Assembly: GCF_000003605.2 (NCBI RefSeq)
Contig: NW_003117443.1
Location: 35,424 to 58,616 of the forward strand
Source: Saccoglossus kowalevskii
Taxonomy: Eukaryota; Hemichordata; Enteropneusta; Harrimaniidae
Length of the DNA stretch: 23,193 bases
Direction: 5' to 3'
This document shows positions 8,976 through 18,804 of the stretch, in pieces; the first letter of the stretch is position 1, and every line of letters starts with the position of its first letter. The notes beneath the pieces are model-generated. The model was not told the origin of the DNA. It worked only from the letters and a program-made list of their open reading frames with translations, and did no database searches. The position numbers and the translations under genes are program-made.

Positions 8976-9658
8976 AAATTAAATAATATTTAAAATACAA
9001 ATATGTTTACACTCATAGATCCAAACATATTCAAACAATCTCTTTTGCCCTATATCTCACAGAGTTTTCTTTATTATGAAATAGATAACTTCAACACGAT
9101 CACACGATTGTGATATGGAGTAATACGTACAGGGCCGCACTATCCCAATTTCAAAATGTGTTTAAAACGTTCTAAACGTTTATTTTAAAGCAATTTAGTC
9201 GAACTCGCACTATTCAAAAAACAACAATAATTAATTGATAGCTATTAAAATACTTTAGAACAATGTGGGACACTTAGTTCGTCGGTTATAGGCCTTTGGC
9301 CGACAGCAAATAGACTATCAGATTCTGTAAGACTGTTTTTAATGATTGTGTTCTGGTTCCGTCCGAACAAAAACTATATATAATTCTTTCAATAATGGAA
9401 TGAATGGTTGGTCAAAAGTTTGGTAACTCACGTGCATCTATTGGCTAAGCTTGTTGTACATACATTTAAATAAATATTGGATAAATTAATGCTGTAGGGT
9501 GTGTTGGGAGGGGTGGAGGATTTCATGTTTGCAAGGACAGATTGTAATCTGCTATTTTGTTTTCAGGATTCAGCCTGATATTTGATGCTTTCTTGTTCAA
9601 TTATGGATACAATTTTTGTGGTGGGTGAAAGATGTGTTGATTGGTTGCTGACACCCTG
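8976..9658. other. Non-coding stretch
   Basis: AT-rich, with no recognisable frame. A small palindrome (ggcctttggcc) lies at about 9292-9302. No element boundary or host gene is seen. Confidence 0.35.
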
Positions 9659-9906
9659 CAGCTTGAAACAGTATAATTCCAATGAACATTTGATATGGCG
9701 GTGTCTTCTAAAAACATGGCATCAAAATGATTTCTGTTTATTTATTACTGTTGTATATTCTGAGAACTAGCCACTGAATATGATGTCGGGAATAAATGGT
9801 ATTCTGACCAAGCTTTATTAATTATTGCTGGCAATATTCCAATATGAATTGAGAGCAAACTGTGACATCAAATATAGTCATTGTATTGTTATGCTTCTAA
9901 AATAAA
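9659..9906 (+). repeat. 248-bp duplicated segment, copy 1
   Basis: From cagctt to aataaa this is repeated at 10400-10646, at about 740 bp offset, with roughly 90% identity by eye. Shared stretches include gatatggcggtgtcttcta, gatgtcgggaataaatg and gctggcaatattccaa. Both copies end in ttctaaaataaa, which resembles a polyadenylation signal. The short frame over it is not protein-like. It could be part of a tandem duplication, or two insertions of one element. Confidence 0.85.
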
Positions 9907-10399
9907 TCTAATAATAAATGAAAAGTGTACATAAATCAGAACCAACAATTTGCATAATATATATTACGTCATACACCAATCATGAGCGAAAAGGGTAGCC
10001 AATGAACAGGAAGTAGTAGTACCAGTTTGAGTCTCAACAGGAACGTCACCGGGCAGTTTCCGCGTAATACCGCATGAGGGCGTTACATGATATAACAGTC
10101 TCTCGGGAAATGCGTTCGGCATTTCGTTAACACGCCTATGGCGTTTGAAAATAAGTCACTCTTTATTAGGCCCGAGAACTGTCGAAAGTCTAGTAGCAAT
10201 AATCAACCTACTCGTCTGTTTGATCTGGGACAGAAACAAATAACCATGCAAGACGATAGTTTGAGTTTAATTATTTTATTGTAATAATGCTTCCTGCTTA
10301 CATTTTTGAATGTTTAACATTTTTAACATGTGTTATAAAGCTAAACGTCTAGCCGTCGATATGATCGTCTCATAACAGTTGAAAGGTGAAAATCGCTAA
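9907..10399. other. Spacer between the duplicated segments
   Basis: No gene. A more GC-rich part at about 10035-10140 contains accgcatgagggcgttac and a small palindrome-like aaatgcgttcggcattt (10109-10125). If the two flanking copies are terminal repeats, this would be the internal region, but at under 500 bp with no coding capacity that would have to be a non-autonomous element. Confidence 0.35.
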
Positions 10400-10646
10400 C
10401 AGCTTTTGGGGGTATAGTCCCAATGAAAATTTGATATGGCGGTGTCTTCTAAAACATGGCATCAAAATGATTTATGTTTATTTATCACTGTTGTAGATCC
10501 TAAGAAATAGTCATTGAACATGATGTCGGGAATAAATGATATTCTGAACAAGCTTTATTAATTATTGCTGGCAATATTCCAACATGAATTGAGAGCAAAC
10601 TGTGACACCAAATATAGTCTTTGTATTGTTATGCTTCTAAAATAAA
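10400..10646 (+). repeat. 248-bp duplicated segment, copy 2
   Basis: This is the direct-orientation copy of 9659-9906. Scattered substitutions and one-base gaps (for example aaaacatggc against aaaaacatggc) show that the duplication is not recent. The sequences before and after the two copies differ. Confidence 0.85.
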
Positions 10647-11485
10647 GCCCCGTTTTTGAGGGATGCTGACAAGCACGTCGTTAAAAAAAAACGAGCCGGA
10701 GTCTGCTTTATGTGGTTATTGTAATAAGCTGGTTTCCAATTTTCGCTAATTATATCGGGTGGTAATATTTTTATATCGACCAAAATATGCACTGACTCAC
10801 AATCTTGTTTCATCTTTCGATCAATAATTTGAAATGAATTGATGGCCAAACGTATATATGTGTTCGGTAATGTGATATTTTTATTGTTCTACGGATAATA
10901 CTGTTATATCGGTAGCATATTTCCGAATGTGTTCTACAGACGACTAAAATTATCTGTTAATAACATATACATTACCATGATTTCACTATTTTTCCCGTGT
11001 TGTTCTAGTCCAGTTACTAATGCAGAGTGTTACAGTTATTATGATAATATTTATTAATCGTATTTATTAGAAACAATGTCCTTTTTTTATAAACAGCTTT
11101 CTATATTCATATATTTGTGGTGTGCATAACATGTATCTGTCGTAAGTTTAGTGACCAATTAAGTTATCAATTATGGAGTTAGTAAATTTGTGTGACGCAG
11201 CGCTAGACAGGCGTTATTTCCCGTGATATAATCAATAGATTAATTTACTTCATAGAAATTATCTTATGTTGAATTCCATCTACTATGTTGATTACCTGTG
11301 TGTATAAGATAGGTCTCTAATAATACAGCTCAAATTATATTTAGAAATGTCATAAATAAAAATGTTATGAAAACTATTATTCAACGATAATACTTCTTTT
11401 CATGATACATTACATAAATCACACTGAATACTATTATATATTGTTATATATAACGCTCATTCAACGATTGATTATACTATCAGCA
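10647..11485. other. AT-rich gene-free stretch
   Basis: No recognisable protein. A minus-strand 70-codon frame at 10637-10849 partly overlaps the end of the duplicated segment and has no motif. The part just before 11486 weakly resembles 15030-15090 (a tattatatatt block followed by a tatact-like block), so the downstream repeat may extend into it. Confidence 0.35.
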
Positions 11486-11743
11486 GTGTACTGTTCTATT
11501 ACACCTCGAGGTTGCGAGACTCATGTATATATGAGGGAAACAACACGCAGTATTTCAAGCATTTTAGGGGTGTTCTGTTCCTTGTAACAAGGCAAATTCA
11601 CCACCTATTCCAATTAAATGTAATGATTAGCTTTTCCACATTAATTTATGATTTGCCAAGGGGTCAATTCTTAATTGATAATAGCTGATTCTGATAATAT
11701 ATTGGTGTGATATCGGGTGAATTATAATAATTTGATAACAAAT
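11486..11743 (+). repeat. Interspersed repeat family, copy A
   Basis: Shared with copies B and C: gaggttgcgag, atgtatatatgaggg, tttcaagcattttagg, aggcaaattcaccacctatt, taatgattagctttt and attggtgtgatatcg. The order is kept in all three copies. There is no coding capacity. It lacks obvious terminal repeats and may be a SINE-like or MITE-like unit, or part of a larger unit. Confidence 0.75.
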
Positions 11744-12959
11744 GCCTGTACTAGATCGGATTTTCAAATGCTAGTCGAGGTAATGCTTTTATTATAGTTC
11801 TTTAATATGGTTAAGTATCGCCGATGGTTAAGTATCACTGTAGTTTTAAACACGTAAAACAAATATGAATATAATTTTGCCACCGCAAAAACGGCCTGTC
11901 ACTGTCAGTTAGTTCAATGTGAATGGGTTGCCTCGACTGCCTATTAAGTAAGCTGTCACAAACAATAACAATTACAAAATAATAAAATGAAACAATTTTT
12001 AAACAGACTGAAATAAAAAATAAACAAATCATCATTATCATTATATTTATATGCATCTCATTATCTAAATCATTTATTTCAAAATGTGACCTACCGTAGA
12101 TGTGATTTAATTATGTACACGTCTGAATAATTATGGTGCATTTAGGGTCTATATGCAGGCTCGTGGGCGCATGGAGCGCTGAAATTAGGTTACAAGGTGT
12201 GTTTTTAATAAAAAGGAGATCTAGGTTTTTAATAATGTATTTTGTTGATATGAAGCTTGTTATATACTGGAGTAGTCTTAGTTATGTAGTTAAAATGCTG
12301 TGTGATACCTTGCTATAAAACCCACTATCAACAATCCCAAACGTTACGAAATGGACGTAGTGTTTAGAAAACTTCGTCTAGCTTGGCAGATAACGCCTAC
12401 ACTGTAGAAAGAACAGATTCTGTTAAATATCGGAGTATATGTTATTCCCCAATAGCTGCAAGCCGTTCATGGATTACTATGTATATCTATTATTTGAAAG
12501 CTACTCCATTTACATAATTGATGTTGAAATAAACACAATCGTATTAGTTGTCTGTTGTCTGGGTGTTGCCAATTTTGCAATATCGTTTACATTATCATGG
12601 TTATTATACAAAAATGTTAACGTTCATAAACATAAAGATTAGTATAGTGGGTGTCTTTTAAACGACATTAAAATAGTCGGTCATTGTTTGTGAACACTGG
12701 CCATGATTGTGTGGGAAGCCGCACTGATAAATCTCGGCCAAAGAAAAAATATTTATGGCAATGGTTATAGGGTTACGCGCTTTGGGACATTCGATCTACG
12801 CTTGTGATATTTGTCTCTCAGAAGAATCAGAATGTTTGTTATGCACAGTCTATTTGTTGCAAGACAATGGTGATAAAAAAAACAGAGGGGTCACTCTATA
12901 TGCCATTACTACCCCATGTGCATTACAAATTTACCGGGAAAGGGCGGTGTTTTTCACCT
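11744..12959. other. AT-rich gene-free stretch with short hydrophobic frames
   Basis: Several frames of 60-75 codons occur. The one at 12439-12642 (plus) has a hydrophobic run (TIVLVVCCLGVANFAISF) that could span a membrane, but there is no homology that I recognise, no splice context and no coding bias, so no gene is called. Confidence 0.35.
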
Positions 12960-13400
12960 TCTGAAGTGGGCTCGCGCGGAAGGTAAATAGGCCCCTTTAA
13001 AATGCTAATGTCTGCAATAGGCCCCAGGAATAAACTCATAGGGTTGTTGCGCCCGCTGTAGGTCCCTCTTGGAACATAAATCAACGAATGACACCAACAG
13101 GAGTTGCATACACAACAATCATAAGTAGCTTGTTTGAGTTGATCCATTCTAAGGTCTATGGTTGATCACACTCCAATAGTGCAAAAAACAATAGGGGGTA
13201 GCACGTTTTCAATATATGTCTGCAATAGGGGGTGTGTGTTTTTTTTAACATGTCTGCTCTAGGGGGTACTAAATTTACATTGCTGGGTATGGTTTGCCAA
13301 TGTGCTGCCAGCCCTAGGGGCCTATTATTTTAAGCAAGAATGCACATGGTGTATAGTTTTAATATAGGGTGACCCCCTAGGGGAAAAACCTATACTCATT
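12960..13400. repeat. Region with recurring tctgcaata/ctagggggt motif
   Basis: A motif of the form tgtctgcaatagggggt recurs in variants at about 13008-13025 (ending gcccc), 13189-13199 (partial), 13216-13232 and 13250-13267 (tgctct variant). Related gccctaggggcc and accccctagggg palindromic strings lie at about 13311 and 13371. It is more GC-rich than the flanks. Coding is unlikely. This is probably a decayed element or irregular satellite. Confidence 0.5.
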
Positions 13401-13509
13401 CAAAATGCATTTCGAGAGTGCAGCTGGTTGAGTAATATAATGCAAACAGGACGAAGTGTGGCCTACAGCTTCCCCTGGGGAGAGCACATGGTTTTGTTTT
13501 GCCAAAGAA

Positions 13510-14028
13510 GTGTAGCTGTTCTATTATAACTAGAGGTTGCGAGCTTCATGCATATGAGGGTGAAGTCATGCAGTATTGTATTTTCAAGCGTTTTATGGGT
13601 ATTATCAGTGGCGGCGGCAGAGGGAGCAGTCGTCCCCGCGAAAAAAATTTGGAGGGGCGTCGCCCGTCCAAAATCAAGCTTAAATCCTTTGTTTCAGCAA
13701 AATGTCCCCCTCAAAAATGCAGGAAATAGCGTTTCAGAAAGTCTAGATTTCAAATTTGTTAAGGGGAGCATGCCCCGGACCCCTAGTTACGTCGAAACTT
13801 CGGCGCATGGTTAGTGAGCAGATCTCGCCCTTCATGCAAAATTTCGTGTAGCCATCTCGGGCTTTGTAGCTTTTAACTAGGCAAATTTACCACCTATAAT
13901 GATTGGCGTTTTAATATTTGTGACATCAGATTGAAGGTTAATAGTTTTGCTAATGTATTGGTATAACATATCGTTTTGATTTGTCAGTAAACTTACGTTG
14001 TCAATTATTGGTAACAAATCATTATGCA
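13510..14028 (+). repeat. Interspersed repeat family, copy B, interrupted
   Basis: The left part (13510-13600) matches copies A and C from tctattataactagaggttgcg through tttcaagcgtttta. The right part (about 13867-14028) resumes with actaggcaaatttaccacct, taatgattgg, attggtataacat and tcaattattggtaa, shared with copy C. The middle is a foreign insert of about 265 bp. Confidence 0.75.
13601..13866 (+). mobile_element. GC-rich insert inside repeat copy B
   Basis: Absent from copies A and C, so it was inserted after copy B. It begins near cagtggcggcggcagaggg and contains gcaggaaatagcgtttcag and gtctagatttcaaattt. Near the end it has ggggagcatgccccggaccc. I recall similar strings (gtggcgg start, agcatgccccc-ggacccc) in many invertebrate repeats, and the cagtggcgg start resembles hAT-type ends. 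The 3' terminus and target-site duplication are not clear, so this is probably a truncated or decayed non-autonomous element. The two overlapping frames (13499-13814) are a by-product of its GC content. Confidence 0.6.
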
Positions 14029-15089
14029 GGTGATCTCTGTTTTTTATTAAACATGACAAGTCTACAATTCCTATTGCTTGTACAAAACGTTATTACACAT
14101 CCTTGTTTATAATCATTTATAAAGTATGATTCGAATACTAGTATTATTTTTTTATATATTAAATGTCCGTAGTCACTGTGATTACTGTTCTCAGTTTTAA
14201 TCACCTAATTAGAATTATCTGTTTCACGTGTTAGGATGATTACATAACATTGGGACTAAAGGTTAGCTGATGCACAGACACGCACCGACGTGATAAACAT
14301 TTTCTTTATTTTTTGGTAGAACCCACTGTCCTTCCAGGGTTGAAAATAAATATGACCTGTCGATCACCTTTATGACAGTTATCACAATACACACCGTTTC
14401 TTCCCATGATTCCATGCACACTTTCATTTGCAAGGTTTGAGGTAATATGACAAAACATGAAATAAAGGATGCTGACAGGGTATATACAGGTCATTCCGTA
14501 TAACATTACTCTTCAGTGCAATATCTTCCCGACATAAACAGATCATGGTATTGCATATACTGACTAATATTCGAAAGTTCAAATGTCGAAATGTTCAAGA
14601 AATCAACGCTTGCGAAATAAAAGTTAATGCGTACATTTGCTCCAATTAATCACATTATTTAATGTTTACTTTGTTATATACAAACATATATTCACTATTC
14701 CAGAGGTATAACAAAGTCACAGACAAATTATTTTCAAACAGTCAATGGTGTTTAATATATGTTATAAAATAAGGACTGAATCAGCCGTGAAGCAATATAT
14801 TTAGTAGTTTGTTTGTTTGTATAGATATGTAAAAAACAACATTTATCTTTTTGCATATATTTTCTTTCATTTCGTGCTACGGGTCGGCACCTGCAAAACC
14901 TTACGCTGGACAGTTCTGCTAACTACACATACAATTCGATGAATAGTTGTTTATCTTATTTGTCTTGCATGGTGTTGATGAACACACACCAACGTAATAA
15001 GCATGTCGTCATTTCGATTTTCTTATAATTTGCTTATAGTATTATATATTGCCGTATCGTTTACGTGTCTGCTCTCGCATAGTTATATA
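14029..15089. other. AT-rich gene-free stretch
   Basis: No recognisable gene. A block at about 14268-14300 (gctgatgcacagacacgcacc, then acgtgataaacat) resembles about 14972-15004 (gttgatgaacacacaccaacg, then taataagcat), suggesting a further repeat relation around copy C. Confidence 0.4.
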
Positions 15090-15370
15090 GCATACTATTC
15101 TTTCTAGAGGATGCGAATCTCACGTATATAAGAGTGACATCATGTGGTATTACATTTTCAAGCGTTTTAGGAATGTACTGTTGCTTGTAATAAGGCAAAT
15201 ACACCACCTATTCAAATTAGTGGTAATGATTGGCTTTTCAATATTAATTTATACTTTGAAGAGGTCAGTTTTTGACTGATAGTCAATAATCCTAAGAATG
15301 TATTGGTATGACATCGTCGTAATTTTCCAGTGAGCACACGTTGCCACTTTCAATTATTGGTAATAAAACA
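15090..15370 (+). repeat. Interspersed repeat family, copy C
   Basis: Same order of blocks as copies A and B: tctagaggatgcgaatctca, cgtatataagagtg, tttcaagcgttttagg, taaggcaaatacaccacct, ggtaatgattggcttttcaa, attggtatgacatcg and tcaattattggtaata. It is the most complete uninterrupted copy. Confidence 0.75.
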
Positions 15371-16189
15371 GTGCGAAACCAAGACTGTCTACATATAAAC
15401 AAAGCAAACGAATCCACTGACCTGCATAACACAATAAAGCATATTTGTACACGATTATTTGTCCCTAAACGAATCACCTTCGACTCGACATGTATATCGT
15501 GCTGGTCTTTTATTAATGTTGCCTATGAATAATAAGTTACAACATTTGACTGAAATAGTGGGCATAGTTCAAATAGCAAGGTATCTAATATAAAAACAAT
15601 CAAAATTAACAAATTTAAGTTTATATTTCTGAATCGGAAATCAAAATCTAGAGTGAAGATGATATAGTCCGTTGCAGCATTTACTACTAAGTGAACCTTT
15701 TTATCTGCTTTCTTCTGAAGCACATAGAAGACCTTTCTATATAAAGATAGAAGTCGGAAAAGTGGTGGATTTGTACACGGCCTGGCCCAAAACATCTGGA
15801 ATGTAGCATTATGGAACTTTGATCTCACTCATTCTCAACAGCTCAACTTTCTTGTGTTTCAAATCTGGATGAAGATCGTCTGTTTTTAGCCAATCTGATG
15901 TGTCGTGGTGCATTCTTCCTGGTATCAAAAGCAGTTACAACAGCTCAGCTGTTTTCAAGACTTTCATCTGTTTGTAAAATGAGGTTTCATTTGTGCATTT
16001 GTTTTTTAAATATGAAAGTAATAACAAAAGGAGTTCTATTTTTCCTATTAGTTAAATCAGAGTTGACAACTGTATGAGGGTTGTTGGGCCGAGTCGAAAT
16101 ATTAGTATATGACGTATTCTAAATACGTATTTGTATTTGTAAAATAAGTAATAGATTTTTTAATGTGATATTGAATCCATGGGTTTAGA
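15371..16189. other. Probable 3' tail of the Penelope-like copy and unknown sequence
   Basis: A minus-strand frame of 101 codons (15523-15828) and another short piece near 15800-15930 carry no motif that I recognise. The expected GIY-YIG endonuclease of a Penelope-like element would lie here if present, but I could not find its signature. Confidence 0.35.
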
Positions 16190-16835
16190 GAAATTTCCAT
16201 CTTTAAGATAAACCGTGTTACCAAGGACATTAATATTAGTATGTGATGGTAAGATGTGGAGAATTAAGATGTTGCAAAAATGAAATTAGTTGCTCCTCCC
16301 CGTGTGTCCAAATATTAAACATATCATCAAAAAAACTCTTCCAACATAATAGAGAGAGCACGTTTGAAGGCGGGACATGAATAGATTGGCATATAACTGA
16401 CCATGCTCATGCCCATGGCACAGACCTGAGTTCGTAGTTATTGATTCCAATCAAACTCTAAATTCTCACAGTTTAGATTAATAGTGGCTAGGTCAACTGT
16501 GTCTGCAGTGCATGCTGTTAACCCTCTAATTGAGAAAATATCCCGTAGTTGGTATACCTTATTTGTGGGGGATGTTCAAATATAGTGCTGATTCATCCAT
16601 GGTGACAAAGATGGATTCAGAAGTCATAGAATATCAGCCAGTTTAGGAAAATCAGTTTATGACTAGTCGTTTCAAGTACCGATCAGCAAACAATTTATTT
16701 CCCTCCATGTGGCCAGTATGGTGGTATAGCTTTACATTGGGTTTATGGATTTTAGGAAGAATGTAGAACAATAGTATTCTGGGATTGATAGGTTTCAGAA
16801 ATGAGGTAGTTTTTTCATCAATAGAGTCGTCATAT
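16190..16835 (-). pseudogene. Penelope-like element reverse transcriptase (long copy), broken
   Basis: Minus-strand pieces appear in family order. About 16770-16740 is the IHKPN block. About 16606-16570 has FVTMDESALYLNIPH, RT motif A with its Asp. About 16419-16376 has AMGMSM, then (after a frameshift) YANLFMSRL, motif B. About 16336-16260 has FFDDMFNIWTHGEEQLISFL, motif C with both Asp. Near 16216-16190 is VYLKDGNF. Several stops and indels break it, so it is inactive although the catalytic Asp codons are still readable. The first 250 bases match the plus-strand fragment at 2902-3180. The identity of the family is well supported by the FxDDxFxIWTHG signature typical of Penelope-like RTs. 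Confidence 0.8.
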
Positions 16836-17490
16836 TTCGGGTGGGGTTTTTGTAAAGGGTTTCATCGGTTCTTAACCAAGAAGGCCGGGTAGTACACTGT
16901 ATTTGCGTCATGCTACCAACATTAGGTTTAGAAAAACGAAGGACCTGGTCAGTTTTTCATAGCTCGATGTAAGTGTAATTTCGACTACAAGCATCTGGCA
17001 AACGATTTGAGATTCGAGGCCACATGAAATTCATCTGAATATGCTCGGGTGGGACATAAGCTAAGCCCCATGAAAAATAGGTCAATTTCTCCTGGAAAGA
17101 AAAAAAAAGAAAAAAGTGGACTGCAGCAACCATCCCTCCCCTCGGACAGAGAATCACTTCCACTTTTTTAATTTTAGCTGGACGAGCCAGTCCAACAATT
17201 TTTAAGTGAAGGAACAAGCCTCATGTTCGAAATTATCATTTGTAATACACAATGGTCATAAAAATGACAACTGAAATTTCAATTGATTGATACGTCTCTG
17301 GTAAACTACTATACCGTCATCTGCCTTTCTTTATATATTTGGTATGTGAATAAATGCATTACTCATGTGAACACTGATTGATGCATTAGGCTTGCATTTG
17401 AGATGGGCAAGGTCAATGTAGCTTATTTTGCTTTTATTTGGGCATAAAAAACATCTACCATACCTTCTTTAGTTGACCTACTGATCGTCT
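16836..17490 (-). other. Probable 5' part of the Penelope-like copy
   Basis: This lies between the RT fragment and the shared segment at 17491-17566, so in the minus-strand sense it is the upstream region of the element. An 86-codon minus-strand frame (16957-17217) has no recognised motif. The corresponding interval in the plus-strand copy is only about 120 bp, so one of the copies has a deletion or an insertion here. Confidence 0.35.
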
Positions 17491-17566
17491 AAGAATAATT
17501 GGGATTATCTTTCACCCAATAGAGTGAATTAATGTTGGTTATTGTATGTTAACCATTCATACTTGA
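17491..17566 (-). repeat. Inverted counterpart of 2702-2785
   Basis: The reverse complement matches the plus-strand segment from caagtatgaat through ttaattcac, attgggtgaaag and ccaattattctta. In both copies it is upstream of the Penelope RT in the sense direction, which makes it part of the same element family. Confidence 0.65.
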
Positions 17567-18804
17567 CGTCATTTATTGGTATTTACTTAATAGCGGTTTC
17601 CATGTAAACACAATACTAATATTACTAGGTTACACTGACAGCATGCAAAGCAATGTATTTGCTGCGATAATGTCAGTCGTAATGTCCATTGAACATTTTA
17701 AATTGTCATCTAATGTAAGACTATATGGTGGTCCATAATGATGGTTGTTAATTCATATTTTCATAATGAATGTATTAGAAATATTGGAAAGAAACGATAC
17801 AACTGGCTGCAGAACCTAATTCAGTATCATATCGCCCGTGTCATAATTATTTTAAACTTGAATCACGCCTCCGGTTGGAAGCCCCTTCCACGTCAATAAA
17901 AAGCATAATAAACATATCGTGTCAACAATAATTCTGTCAGTAAGTGTTTACATAATTAAAAGAACGTTACAATATATTCCACGATTCAATCCAGCCATTG
18001 TCAAGACGTTGGGCGTCATTAAAATATGTGGTATGGTAAAGTAGCAATCCCGTCAAATGCTAAATCTAATATTAAAGTACTTTGAGCAATCGCATGGTCC
18101 ACCAAAGAATATTCATAATTATCGCTATTGTACTTTTTCCAGTAGTGATATTGATTGCTTTTATTGTGCCAGGCAATGTGTTCTTGAATGCCAGCAGTTA
18201 TTTAACCATAATATTAACCTCACATTCCTTTTAATATTATCCAGCGCAAGAGCATTGCATTTGCAGTGACCATTCAACATTCACCTATGCATTCAGCTAC
18301 ATATTTCAGAATGTGCTTGCATACTTGACTATATCCTCTCAATGACACAAGAAAGATAGAAGGTCACAATTACTCCCCTACAAGGAATTAATTAGCTGGT
18401 TAGAATTTGGGAACATTGCAATTATCCTCGTTGCGAACATCAAGAACAATTTAACAGATACAATTTATATTCTTATATGTGTATTTTCATGTGAATCCAT
18501 CTCTACAGAACAGTACGTTTGATTTGATACTAGTTGAGGAGGGGATCTATGAAAAAGATAATATTCAAAAGAAAACAAAACTTGAATTGTTGTTTGTGCC
18601 TAATTTATTGCAGAAGTCCATTATTAGAAAAGTATAGCGTTTTATTATATATGCATAAATTAAAAATTAACACCATTATTGAGAAAAAATAATTCCCATT
18701 GCCAAAGTAAATAAAAAGAATATGTGTTCATTGCATGGATGTCATAAATACAAGCTTAAACAGAGACATTTGCTAGCGAATATAACTACTGTATCTTCAT
18801 TATG
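17567..18804. other. Gene-free stretch; includes the 3' flank of the minus-strand gene
   Basis: No recognised protein. A 70-codon plus frame (18057-18269) has two Cys pairs but no motif or splice support. The part just below 18805 should be the 3' untranslated region of the minus-strand gene; aataaa-like strings on the minus strand (for example near 18602) could serve as its polyadenylation signal. Confidence 0.4.

Noticed and set aside
12439-12642. Small membrane protein with a hydrophobic segment
   Set aside because: AT-rich sequence easily gives L/I/V/F-rich frames; no splice sites, homology or coding bias support it.
13499-13814. Two overlapping plus-strand frames of 76 and 88 codons
   Set aside because: They lie over repeat copy B and its GC-rich insert, where stop codons are scarce because of composition.
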